A stretch of DNA of 64,000 nt from Chitinophaga costaii (GTDB taxonomy: Bacteria; Bacteroidota; Bacteroidia; Chitinophagales; Chitinophagaceae), in the NCBI RefSeq assembly GCF_900094705.1, contig NZ_FMAR01000001.1, positions 496,001 to 560,000 on the forward strand, read 5' to 3'. The position numbers were made by a program, and so were the translations under genes. Positions 37,006 to 45,287 of this stretch are shown here, piece after piece. Below the pieces are notes generated by a model that worked only from the letters and a program-made list of their open reading frames with translations, made no database searches and had not been told where the DNA came from. The first letter of the stretch is position 1. The number at the start of each line of letters is the position of its first letter.

Positions 37006-37038
37006 ATTGAAACCGACGGTATACGAATAATAGCGCTG

Positions 37039-38238
37039 TTAAGCATTGGCCCCGGCCTGTTTGCGAAAAACCGCCAGCACCAGGTAAATGATCAGCGTAG
37101 TGAGTGTACCGGCCAGCAAGGCCAGGGTAATGCTGCCGGTAATGTATTGTAACAGGTTTTCCCGGACGGTTTGTAAGGTAAGCCCTTTACTGAATAGCAG
37201 GTCTGTACCTCCTTTTACCCAGATACGGCCCATCAAAAAACTTCCAAAGATAACGAATGGTATCATGGGCGGAAAGCTAATGTGGCAGCATAGGAAGGTA
37301 ATGCCCTTATTGAGTTTAAAGAGGGTGGATACCAAAATGGCCGTCAGCATCTGCAACCCCCAGATGGGCAGAATACCAATACAAACACCTACGCCGGCAG
37401 AAAGCGCCTTTCGCATGTTAGACTCATTAGGCCGTAACATTTCATCCTGCCATATTTTTTTCCAATTATCTTTCTTGCTGAAATAAATCAGGAAGTTGCG
37501 GGGATGAATGTATAAAAAGGCAATGAGTACGAGCACGGTATTAAGTACGCTGATGCGCGAAAAATCACGGAAGGGCCGGAAGTGCGAAACCCGTTCTCCC
37601 GGCGGCGGGTAGTACACCTTCACGGGTACCCAATCTATGTGTATGCCCTTCCAGGCACACCGCACCAACACCTCTATTTCGAACTCATATTTGCGGCACA
37701 CAAAGCGCATCTTGCGCATACGGTGCAGGGGGTACAAGCGGTAGCCGGATTGGGTATCCGGCATTTTCTGGAACGTTTCTACATAAAACCAGAAGTTGGA
37801 AAATTTATTGGCAAAGGTATTCTTGCCCGGCATGTTTTCTTGTTGCAGGTTACGGGCACCTACGATAAGGCTATTGCGCTCCCCCCGCTCCAGGCGCTCC
37901 AGGAATACCGGCAGGTCTTCTGCAAAATGTTGTCCATCTGCATCCAGGGTGATGGCAAAATCATACCCTTGCTGTAAGGCTTTTTTAAAGCCCTGCCGCA
38001 AGGCCCAGCCCTTGCCCCGGTTAGGGGCATAACTTACTAGCTGAATACCGGGAAGGTCGTGGAGAATGGCAGCGGTTTGGTCGGTAGCGCCATCGTTTAC
38101 CACGATAATATTTTTCGTATAGGTCTGTACCTGGGCGATCACTGCTAACAGGGTGCCGCCATTGTTGTACGTAGGGATGATCACGCAGCATTTATGCGCC
38201 TCGAATAGCTCGTGATATGTTGGCTGAATAGCTGCCAT
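37039..38238 (-). CDS. Glycosyltransferase family 2 fused to DUF2062 membrane domain
   Basis: A 399-residue protein. The N-terminal GT2 domain (about 15-235) has VIIPTYNNGGTL, VVNDGATD and the DxD motif Asp99-Ala-Asp101 in TLDADGQHF. The C-terminal part (about 280-399) is a DUF2062-type hydrophobic domain with GVCIGILPIWGLQMLTA. Aryl-polyene clusters usually include a glycosyltransferase or GT/acyltransferase gene, so it may attach a sugar to the pigment or its lipid carrier. It lies 33 bases upstream of the fusion gene. Confidence 0.85.
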   Translation of the reverse strand: MAAIQPTYHELFEAHKCCVIIPTYNNGGTLLAVIAQVQTYTKNIIVVNDGATDQTAAILHDLPGIQLVSYAPNRGKGWALRQGFKKALQQGYDFAITLDADGQHFAEDLPVFLERLERGERNSLIVGARNLQQENMPGKNTFANKFSNFWFYVETFQKMPDTQSGYRLYPLHRMRKMRFVCRKYEFEIEVLVRCAWKGIHIDWVPVKVYYPPPGERVSHFRPFRDFSRISVLNTVLVLIAFLYIHPRNFLIYFSKKDNWKKIWQDEMLRPNESNMRKALSAGVGVCIGILPIWGLQMLTAILVSTLFKLNKGITFLCCHISFPPMIPFVIFGSFLMGRIWVKGGTDLLFSKGLTLQTVRENLLQYITGSITLALLAGTLTTLIIYLVLAVFRKQAGANA

Positions 38239-38255
38239 ATTGAATGCCCTTAGGC

Positions 38256-38630
38256 TTAGGTGGTTTGTGAAATAAAATTCCCCTGGAATTTAAAAAATAT
38301 GATTTCTCCGAAACGGATGTTGGCGGATACTTTCCAACTGGCATCGGGTTGTGCTACGTATTGTACGGTGATATTCACTTCCGGCTGTTTTACCGGGTCT
38401 ATGAAATTAAGGAATTTAATATTGCTGCCATGCCGCAGCAGGGTGTTCTGCGCAGTACCCTTGTCTAGCAGCTCTTTTACGATCTGCATCATACATACGC
38501 CCGGCACCACCGGCTGCCCGGGGAAATGGCCTGCAAAAATGGAATGGCCCGCATCTAGGCGTACGGTTACCGCAATGCTATTATCGCCCCTTTCTTCTTG
38601 CGTGATGGTATAAAAACTATTCTCTAACAT
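38256..38630 (-). CDS. Hotdog-fold 3-hydroxyacyl-ACP dehydratase-like protein (Glu site changed to Gln)
   Basis: A FabZ/FabA-type hotdog protein of 124 residues from the ATG at 38630. The active-site His is in AGHFPGQPVVPGV (His35). The residue that is Glu in FabZ, five after the final Gly-Val-like turn, is Gln49 here. The partner at 49598-50002 shows the opposite pattern, so they may act as a heterodimer. It should dehydrate 3-hydroxyacyl-ACP during polyene growth. A TTG at 38672 overlapping the upstream stop codon (TTGA) is an alternative start adding 14 Lys-rich residues. Confidence 0.8.
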   Translation of the reverse strand: MLENSFYTITQEERGDNSIAVTVRLDAGHSIFAGHFPGQPVVPGVCMMQIVKELLDKGTAQNTLLRHGSNIKFLNFIDPVKQPEVNITVQYVAQPDASWKVSANIRFGEIIFFKFQGNFISQTT

Positions 38631-38668
38631 GATCTTCTTTTTTTTATATTTCAATATCGGCTTTGTAC

Positions 38669-39304
38669 TCAATCAGTTGCTTGCTGCGTTTTCTGCAAAG
38701 CGATATTGAATTTGAATTGGGTGTGGTGTATGCTGATACTGTCTGGCGTGCCGTTTTGATAATGCCACATTTTTACGATGACCACCGCTTTGCGGGCCGA
38801 CGATTTTTCTATGCGCACCAGTTGCCGGCAATCCTTATCGGTAATAAAATAACGGCGACCCTTTTCGGAAGGTATAGCTACATATTGGTATTTCCCGTCT
38901 GTAAGTACCTGTGCCTGGCGCAAATCCGGGCGCAGCAGCACTAATTCAAAATCCTGTTGCAAGGTCTTAACCACGGCGGGTTTGTCCATTTTATGGAACA
39001 GGTAATGTTTAATGAAGGTGCCTTGTGCCGTGTATTCAAAATCAAAGAACTTAAAGCCCATTTCATTGGCAAACACCATCCGCACACTGCTGTCAGGCAT
39101 TTGCTTGCAGAAGAGCAGGCCACTGAGGTGGTGGGATAATACGTTTACCTGAGTGCTGTACAGGTTGTTGGTAAAGTGCGGCGCAAATTGCTGTATGCAG
39201 GCCGCGTCACCAGTTGCCGGTTGCAGGCTTTTGTAGGCAGTGCGGCAGGCCCCCAGCAGCAACAGGGTGACCAGCCCTATATTATTTAATCGCAAAGAGG
39301 GCAT
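38669..39304 (-). CDS. Pigment-cluster lipoprotein, DUF3261-like by position
   Basis: A 211-residue lipoprotein with the lipobox LLGAC (Cys at about 20). I do not recognise its domain firmly. Its size, lipobox and place beside LolA and an MMPL exporter correspond to the DUF3261 lipoprotein of aryl-polyene clusters. The middle region (MGFKFFDFEYTAQGTF) looks beta-rich, as in LolB-like outer-membrane acceptors. A role in receiving pigment or lipid at the outer membrane is inferred. It overlaps the LolA gene by 23 bases. Confidence 0.65.
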   Translation of the reverse strand: MPSLRLNNIGLVTLLLLGACRTAYKSLQPATGDAACIQQFAPHFTNNLYSTQVNVLSHHLSGLLFCKQMPDSSVRMVFANEMGFKFFDFEYTAQGTFIKHYLFHKMDKPAVVKTLQQDFELVLLRPDLRQAQVLTDGKYQYVAIPSEKGRRYFITDKDCRQLVRIEKSSARKAVVIVKMWHYQNGTPDSISIHHTQFKFNIALQKTQQATD

Positions 39305-39920
39305 CCGGAATATTTACGTTCAGTTGTTTGTGAACAAAAGTAATCACGGTATTATCGCCGGAATATTCTTGCATCACGATCTTGTTTACTCCCCCTTCTT
39401 TTTTATCAATGAAGACGGAAATGTTTACAAACAAATCTTTCATTCCTTTGGATACCGGGGTAAGCTCCAGCAGGTACATGCTGCCGTTTTCCAGCATGCG
39501 GTTAGAAAAATCGGTATTGCTCAACACGGTGCCCTGCACACAATCTACTGTAATGCGGTTCACCTGTTCAAAGAGCTTGTTCGTTTTGCCGGACACTTTA
39601 TTTTCCTGCTGACTGTCTTTAGTTTTTATATCCTTGCCGTTCATCACCAATAAATAATAAGAAGGGGTGGTGTACTCCATGCGCACTTTGTTTTCTTTTT
39701 TAAACCAGAATTTCCCTTTAGACACGATCTTGTCGGAGAGCATGCTCAAGGTTTTCACCTGCACAAAATCGCTTTGAATGCTTTCCGTGTTGCGGGCCGT
39801 AACTATGAGTTGCTGGCTAAAAGCTACCGCGGCAGCTTCTCCCAACGGTTTGTAGCCCGCCTGCGCCAGGGCGCTTCCGGCGGTGAAGCAACAAAAAATG
39901 ATCATCCAATATTTACGCAT
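39282..39920 (-). CDS. LolA-like periplasmic carrier of the pigment cluster
   Basis: A 212-residue periplasmic protein with a signal peptide ending GSALAQ and the LolA beta-sheet pattern, including IQSDFVQVKTLSMLSDKIVSKG and FKKENKVRMEYTTPSYYLLVM. LolA normally carries lipoproteins to the outer membrane; aryl-polyene clusters have a dedicated copy thought to carry the lipid-like pigment. It is in a run of overlapping genes: 8 bases with the polysaccharide deacetylase-like gene and 23 with the lipoprotein gene. Confidence 0.88.
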   Translation of the reverse strand: MRKYWMIIFCCFTAGSALAQAGYKPLGEAAAVAFSQQLIVTARNTESIQSDFVQVKTLSMLSDKIVSKGKFWFKKENKVRMEYTTPSYYLLVMNGKDIKTKDSQQENKVSGKTNKLFEQVNRITVDCVQGTVLSNTDFSNRMLENGSMYLLELTPVSKGMKDLFVNISVFIDKKEGGVNKIVMQEYSGDNTVITFVHKQLNVNIPDALFAIK

Positions 39921-40692
39921 AAGATGGTGTATTTATCAATTTATCCAATCGTTCAATGGTATATCCGCGTGCCTGTATCTGCGTGATGAGTTCTGGCAAT
40001 AGCTCCACGGTAATAGCGCAGGTATCGTGCAGCAGCAGGATGGACCCGGGTTGCAACCGGTTCAGTATGCGTTGCAGCAGCGCGTTTTTGTCGGTGGCCA
40101 CTGTGTCCAGTGAGCGGATGTTCCATCCCACTGGCACATATTGCCCACGGCGAATTGCCTTGGCCAGGTTGGGGTTCGTAACACCGTAAGGTGGGCGAAA
40201 CAGCCTGGGCCGCAAGCCGGTGGCGGCTTCCACGGCCTGGTCGGCAGCCTGCATATCCAGCAGCATTTTGGGCGCGGCAAACAGGTCGAACCAGAAATGA
40301 TGCGTAAAACTATGGTTGCCGATCACATGACCGGCAGCGTGTATGCGTTGCAGTAAGGAAGTGTTGGCAGCGGCATGTTTACCTATACAAAAAAAGGCCG
40401 CAGGCACCTGGGCTTCCTCCAGTATGTCCAGCACGGCGGGCGTGTATTGGGGTAAGGGACCATCATCAAAGGTAATCGCTATGACCTTCTCCTTTGTTGG
40501 AACATTACAGGTAACCGGCAGAAAAAAACCCGCCGTTATGCGCATAGCCCCATATACCAGGCCCCCACTATACGCCAGCAGGATAATCAGGTACCACCAC
40601 CAGCCTATGTACACCTGGCCCAGATAACTATACAACAACAGGCCTGCCACGAGCAGGAAGGTAATGATATTGAGCCGCCGCTGCGTTAGCAT
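39913..40692 (-). CDS. Polysaccharide deacetylase-family protein
   Basis: A 259-residue membrane-anchored NodB-type hydrolase. Two hydrophobic helices (about 9-26 and 32-50) precede the catalytic domain. TFDDGP (74-79) contains the base Asp76 and metal ligand Asp77; His127 and His131 in NHSFTHH are the other ligands, and FRPPYG follows. The family removes N- or O-acetyl groups from glycans. It is unusual in this pathway as I know it. The overlap of 7 and 8 bases with its neighbours shows it belongs to the transcript, perhaps acting on the sugar added by the GT2 protein. Confidence 0.88.
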   Translation of the reverse strand: MLTQRRLNIITFLLVAGLLLYSYLGQVYIGWWWYLIILLAYSGGLVYGAMRITAGFFLPVTCNVPTKEKVIAITFDDGPLPQYTPAVLDILEEAQVPAAFFCIGKHAAANTSLLQRIHAAGHVIGNHSFTHHFWFDLFAAPKMLLDMQAADQAVEAATGLRPRLFRPPYGVTNPNLAKAIRRGQYVPVGWNIRSLDTVATDKNALLQRILNRLQPGSILLLHDTCAITVELLPELITQIQARGYTIERLDKLINTPSYA

Positions 40693-41750
40693 ACTTGCAT
40701 TAAAATTAAGGAATGGTGGGTGGTTAGGTGATGATTATACATCAAAATGTTGTTAATTTTTGCCGGCACAGTGCCGCTATACATGGCTTCGGCAGGTACT
40801 TGCTGATGGGCTAATACGTTAGCCCCCAGCCACATACCAAAGCCTGTTGCGGTGGGATATTCCCCGCACAGGTGTTTAAACGCCGCTTCGGGTTTCCCCG
40901 GAAAGTGGGCGGTGGTCCAGGTATTATACCATTGATCGTCATCCACATCACCATTGCGACCCGTAATAAGCAGGTCTATATCGGCTGCCAGCAGGCCATG
41001 GGCTGCCAGGAATAAGGTGGTGGCTTGCTGTATGGCCGCGTTGTCTGTAGGTTTGTAAATAGTTTGCACCCCGGCCAGGCAGGCTTTGGTATGCGGCGTG
41101 CTGGCTGCACCCAGCACAAAAAACGCAGCACCCTCACCGGCAATGGTACCTTTGTTATGCAATTGCAGCAGCGACCCGCTATGGCCCGGGTTTGTTTTGT
41201 ACAGACCAAAGCGTTGCAGGATGGCATGGCTAAAATGGGTGATCTCGTCCAAACCACCTACCAATAGCTGCCTGGCCTCCCCTTCGCGCAGGAACATGAT
41301 GGCATCCAGCAGGGCGCTTTCAAAAGAAAAACCCCGGTGTACAAAGGTGTTATTATAGGCATGGCAGCCCAGCAGCAGCGCTATCTGGCCGCCCACCGTA
41401 TTGTGCGTGCTTTGTATAAAAGCGGTAGGCGTAAGCATTTGTTCTTCCTGCACCACCATTTTTTGCAGGAACACACCGGTATCATCCAGGCAGCCATAAG
41501 CCGTGCCGGTAATGATACCATCTGGCACCGATATGCCGGCCTGCTGCAAACTAAGTTGCGCCGCACCCACGCCCATCTTAATGACGCGGCTCATGCGGCG
41601 TATCTGTTTAAGGTCTATCCACTGTTTATAATCAGGGTCTACCACCTTCAGCCTGTTGGTGGTATAATCCTGCACGGCTGGCCAGAAAGCCGCCCCCACC
41701 GCAGTTTGCTGCGGTGAAATGGCACCAGTGCCGTTGATGTATATTTTCAT
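40686..41750 (-). CDS. Ketosynthase-like chain length factor (no catalytic Cys)
   Basis: A 354-residue thiolase-fold protein related to beta-ketoacyl synthases. The segment where active enzymes have TACSSG reads NNTFVHRGFSF, with no Cys, so it cannot form the acyl-enzyme. That is the pattern of a chain length factor paired with an active ketosynthase, and the next gene upstream (41855) is such an enzyme. It would set polyene length. I prefer the ATG at 41750 over the TTG at 41762. It overlaps the deacetylase gene by 7 bases. Confidence 0.82.
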   Translation of the reverse strand: MKIYINGTGAISPQQTAVGAAFWPAVQDYTTNRLKVVDPDYKQWIDLKQIRRMSRVIKMGVGAAQLSLQQAGISVPDGIITGTAYGCLDDTGVFLQKMVVQEEQMLTPTAFIQSTHNTVGGQIALLLGCHAYNNTFVHRGFSFESALLDAIMFLREGEARQLLVGGLDEITHFSHAILQRFGLYKTNPGHSGSLLQLHNKGTIAGEGAAFFVLGAASTPHTKACLAGVQTIYKPTDNAAIQQATTLFLAAHGLLAADIDLLITGRNGDVDDDQWYNTWTTAHFPGKPEAAFKHLCGEYPTATGFGMWLGANVLAHQQVPAEAMYSGTVPAKINNILMYNHHLTTHHSLILMQVC

Positions 41751-41854
41751 GTGATGGTTCAAAGTACTTGTTATGCGGTGCCGGGTATATGATCACCTGG
41801 TTGTATACCGTATGATGTAAATTTTTACCGGCCTGTGTTTAAAACGTATATCTG

Positions 41855-43054
41855 TTAACTACCTCCCTTACTAAATACCAGGCAGGAACAGTTGCCGCCA
41901 AAGCCAAATGAATTGCTCATCACATGCCGCAGGTCGTTGCCAGCGCTGAAAGTAGTGATGGGCGAAAAAGGCAGTTCCTTCATTTGGGTGGTAAACTGTG
42001 CGTTGGGGTACAGCAGGCCGTCGCGCACGGAAAGTGCGGCAAATACGGCTTCTATACCACCACTGGCACCCAGGGTATGCCCGGTAAACGACTTGGTGGA
42101 ACTGGCCGGGGGCGGTGTATTGCCAAAGAGCCGGGCTATGGCCAGGCCTTCGCTCAGATCGTTGTTTTGGGTGCCGGTGCCGTGCAGGTTAATGTAGCGG
42201 ATGTCTGCCGGTTGTAAGCCGGCCATGTGTAACGCCCCCTGCATGGCCAGGTAGTTGCCAGTACCGTCTGGCGAAGAGGCCGTTTGATGATAGGCATCAT
42301 TGGCATTGGCAAAGCCGCTTAGCGTAGCCCAAAGGCCTTTCCGGTCTTTGGCCACCGCGTCAGACACCAGTACCACGTAGCCCGCACCTTCTCCCAGGTT
42401 CAGGCCACGGCGGCTATCGTCGAAAGGGCGGCTGGGCGCAGTATCCAGTATCATCAAAGTATTAAACCCATTGAGGGTAAACCGGGTAAGCGCATCGGCA
42501 CCGCCGGCAATGACTACGTCTGCCAGATTATTATGAATGAGCCGCGCGCCATACATCAGCGCGTTGGCCCCGGAAGAACAGGCTGTGCTAATGGTGGTGA
42601 TGTGATGGGATATGCCCAGTGCATCTGCCACCACTTCGGTGATGGTGCCGCATTCGTGCTGGGATACGCCGTGCAGGCGACCCTTGCCCTGATCCTGCAA
42701 AAAAGCTGGAAAGAAATCTTCTGTTTTATCCATACCGCCCACGGTATTGGCAGATACAAAGGCGGTACGGTAATCGCGCACTTCATCCAGTCCGCTGGAA
42801 GTCCAGGCTTCCCGCGCCGCAATGAGGCTTAGCATGGCGGTGCGGGCGGTAGAGAGGGGCAGCCCGGAAAGCTGCGCCAGGTGGTCATTGGCCGCCTTTA
42901 CCTCCACCACCGGAAAGGCGGTGTGGGCCGAACGAAGGAATTGCAGGGGGGCCATGCCTGGCTGCATGCGCTGAAAGGCTTGCACACAGGCCTGCACATG
43001 CTGGCCTATGCCGCATATCACCCCTCCACCTGCAATCCATGTAGGTGCCATCAT
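41855..43054 (-). CDS. Beta-ketoacyl-ACP synthase (KS, active type)
   Basis: A 399-residue FabF-like ketosynthase with the full active site: Cys159 in STACSSG, His291 in NLHGTGT, Lys321 and His326 in STKSFTGHTLG. It condenses malonyl-ACP with the growing aryl chain. It lies two bases after the ACP gene and 104 bases before the chain length factor, which makes KS:CLF pairing likely. Confidence 0.92.
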   Translation of the reverse strand: MMAPTWIAGGGVICGIGQHVQACVQAFQRMQPGMAPLQFLRSAHTAFPVVEVKAANDHLAQLSGLPLSTARTAMLSLIAAREAWTSSGLDEVRDYRTAFVSANTVGGMDKTEDFFPAFLQDQGKGRLHGVSQHECGTITEVVADALGISHHITTISTACSSGANALMYGARLIHNNLADVVIAGGADALTRFTLNGFNTLMILDTAPSRPFDDSRRGLNLGEGAGYVVLVSDAVAKDRKGLWATLSGFANANDAYHQTASSPDGTGNYLAMQGALHMAGLQPADIRYINLHGTGTQNNDLSEGLAIARLFGNTPPPASSTKSFTGHTLGASGGIEAVFAALSVRDGLLYPNAQFTTQMKELPFSPITTFSAGNDLRHVMSNSFGFGGNCSCLVFSKGGS

Positions 43055-43056
43055 GC

Positions 43057-43320
43057 TTATTTTGCCTTTTGTTCGGTAATAAATTCGGCAATGGTGCGCA
43101 CAGATGTAAAAATGCGCGGCCCATCGTCCGGGTTGGCGATACGGATACCATAGTACTGTTGCAGCAAAACAATCAGCTCCAGTGCGTCGATAGAATCCAA
43201 GCCCAACCCTTCTTTAAACAGGGGGGCATCGTCGCCGATATCTTCAGGCTTTACCTCCTGCAAGTTCAGTTGTTCTATGATCTGCGCTTTAAGATCGGCT
43301 ATCAGTTGCTCCATTTCCAT
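43057..43320 (-). CDS. Acyl carrier protein 1 of the pigment cluster
   Basis: An 87-residue ACP with the phosphopantetheine site LDSIDALEL; Ser43 is the attachment residue. It overlaps the short KS-like gene upstream by 32 bases and sits two bases before the ketosynthase, in an arrangement that suits fixed stoichiometry. A second ATG two codons in is an alternative start. It differs clearly from the second ACP at 50974, so the two may serve different steps. Confidence 0.93.
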   Translation of the reverse strand: MEMEQLIADLKAQIIEQLNLQEVKPEDIGDDAPLFKEGLGLDSIDALELIVLLQQYYGIRIANPDDGPRIFTSVRTIAEFITEQKAK

Positions 43321-43957
43321 TTGTTATAGATTGATATAGTTTTTCCAGGTTGTGGGCGTTTAGCGGCAGGGCGCTGCTCCCAGCTTCCTTTTCCACCAGG
43401 AATAAGGCCGCTTCAAAATGTGTGTGCATTACCTCCACCCAGCCGCAAATACAGGCGTCTACGGCTTGTTCGGCAAATAGTTCCTGTACATAATCCGCCA
43501 TGCCAGTGGTATCAAAACGGGGCTGCACGAAGAAAATGTTTTCTCCCTTAAACCCATGGCGAATGCAGATCTCCCCGATCACGATGTTGGACAGGGTGTA
43601 TACAAACAGGGCCGGGCTAGCAATGTCTTTTACCGTATCGAAATAACGCAGGTCTGTATCCAGGCTGCTGCTTTGGTTGGCCAGGGCCAGGCCCACGCTG
43701 CCCGCGGCATAGCGTTCTAACAAGGGCGTGCCGGTGAGTAAAATCTCTGCCGCCAGCCAGCCCAGTTTACTCAGCGTATCCATTTTATGGAACTTGGGAT
43801 AAGGGCTGCCTAACTGCTCATAGCCCGCCCGCAGCAACACGGTCACATCGGCACTGCCCGGCACTGCCAGCGGCTGCCCGTTGCGGAAGATGCCCTGCGC
43901 ACCGATAGCGCTGGTAGCGTTAATATAAGCCACTTCTTTATGCAAGCCAGTTCCCAT
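43289..43957 (-). CDS. Short ketosynthase-like protein (Ketoacyl-synt_2 type)
   Basis: A 222-residue protein matching the N-terminal half of a ketosynthase fold: SVGLALANQSSSLDTDLRYF then PALFVYTLSNIVIGEICIRHG, the place where a Cys would be expected. There is no Cys nucleophile there and no C-terminal thiolase half. Such short proteins accompany aryl-polyene clusters and may be structural partners of KS or ACP. It overlaps the FAD enzyme gene by 20 bases and the ACP gene by 32. Confidence 0.7.
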   Translation of the reverse strand: MGTGLHKEVAYINATSAIGAQGIFRNGQPLAVPGSADVTVLLRAGYEQLGSPYPKFHKMDTLSKLGWLAAEILLTGTPLLERYAAGSVGLALANQSSSLDTDLRYFDTVKDIASPALFVYTLSNIVIGEICIRHGFKGENIFFVQPRFDTTGMADYVQELFAEQAVDACICGWVEVMHTHFEAALFLVEKEAGSSALPLNAHNLEKLYQSITNGNGATDSRS

Positions 43958-45191
43958 TTAATTTTTCCGTGAGTGCTATTTTGCGCGCTAGCCGTTTTAG
44001 TTCGGTGTCGTGCTTTTCCACGTACAGATTGCTGTTGTCCCAAACATATCCTGCCAGCACGCTGCATATCTTTTCTTTGGTGCCCTGGTCGGGATTATCG
44101 CAGAAAAAGATAGTATCAAGGGTACCTTCGTACCAGGCCATTACGTAAGAGCGGAACACGTTTACTCCCTGACGGGTAGGTTCCATGTATTCTTTTTCCC
44201 AATCAACAATTTCGCCCTGCAACTTGCGGATCACCAGCTTGGCGGCGGTTTGCGCAGATACGCAGGCCAGCGTTACACCAGAGGAAAAGATAGGGTCCAG
44301 GAATTCGGTTACATTGCCGGTAAGGACAAATCCTTCCCCGTAAAATTTATCGGTAGTGGCAGACCACGACTGTAACGTGCGGGGTTCAAACACCAGGTCT
44401 ACGTCCTTAAAGCGCTCTGCAAAATAAGGCTCTGCGGCCAGCAGGGCGCGGTATTGTTCCTCCGGCGTGCCGGGGTATTGGTCAAAAAATTCAGGATCGC
44501 CCACATAACCCAGGGAGGTAACTCCGTTGCTAAAGGGAATGATCCATACCCACACGCCTTTTTTGTGTACTACGGCGGTAATGCGGTTAGGCTCTCCATC
44601 CATGAAACGTTTGGCATCTACCGTGTGGGCGAAGACGGCCTTGCGCGATTGCAACACCGATTCTTTTTCAAGGTCAAACAAGCGGGGAATTACGCGGCCA
44701 TACCCGCTGCCGTCTACAATGAAGCGGGCTTCAATTTCTTTTACCTGGCCTTTTTCATCTTCCACAGTGGTCACAGAATCGGAGCCGTTAAAGCGTATAG
44801 CCGTAACCGTTGTTTCATATTCTACCGGCACGCCCATGGCTTCCACGGTGTCTGCCAGGGTTTTGTCGAAGGTAGCCCGCTGCACCTGCCAGGTCCAGGT
44901 CCACCCGTTGGTATATTGTTCTTTAAAAGTGAAATCACAGATCTTATCGCCTTTCACGAATTTAGCACCAAACTTCTCCTGGAAACCACAGGCCTTGATG
45001 GCGTCTATAAACCCAGCCTCCGTTAAGGCTTCCATACAGCGGGGCAGCAGGCTTTCGCCTATCACAAAGCGGGGGAAGCGCTGCTTCTCCACTATCTTCA
45101 CGGTATAGCCCGCCTGGGCAATGATGGAGGCGGATACTGTACCGGCAGGGCCGGCACCAATTACAAGAACATCTACCTTTTCTTTTTGCAT
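43938..45191 (-). CDS. Flavin-dependent halogenase-family oxidoreductase
   Basis: A 417-residue FAD enzyme. The dinucleotide motif is GAGPAG (12-17). WVWIIP (214-219) fits the WxWxIP motif of FADH2-dependent halogenases, and Lys73 in FQEKFGAKF sits where the catalytic Lys of the family is found. The region RFVIGESLLP is typical of the phenol/pyrrole halogenase subgroup. A phenolic ring on the polyene is an obvious substrate, and chlorinated flexirubins are known. Hydroxylation by a related monooxygenase is the alternative. A flavin reductase is not in the window. Confidence 0.8.
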   Translation of the reverse strand: MQKEKVDVLVIGAGPAGTVSASIIAQAGYTVKIVEKQRFPRFVIGESLLPRCMEALTEAGFIDAIKACGFQEKFGAKFVKGDKICDFTFKEQYTNGWTWTWQVQRATFDKTLADTVEAMGVPVEYETTVTAIRFNGSDSVTTVEDEKGQVKEIEARFIVDGSGYGRVIPRLFDLEKESVLQSRKAVFAHTVDAKRFMDGEPNRITAVVHKKGVWVWIIPFSNGVTSLGYVGDPEFFDQYPGTPEEQYRALLAAEPYFAERFKDVDLVFEPRTLQSWSATTDKFYGEGFVLTGNVTEFLDPIFSSGVTLACVSAQTAAKLVIRKLQGEIVDWEKEYMEPTRQGVNVFRSYVMAWYEGTLDTIFFCDNPDQGTKEKICSVLAGYVWDNSNLYVEKHDTELKRLARKIALTEKLNGNWLA

Positions 45192-45287
45192 CGTGACAAA
45201 GTGTATTAAATGTTTTATGTACCAGGGTACTATTTACTTTAGGTAAAAACAGCAGGGTGATCATGTGTTTGAGCGGTAGGCTGCTCT

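Noticed and set aside
45219..45230. GTACCAGGGTAC, a near-perfect palindrome before the halogenase start
   Set aside because: Only five-base arms, no second copy in the cluster, and no regulator that would explain it.
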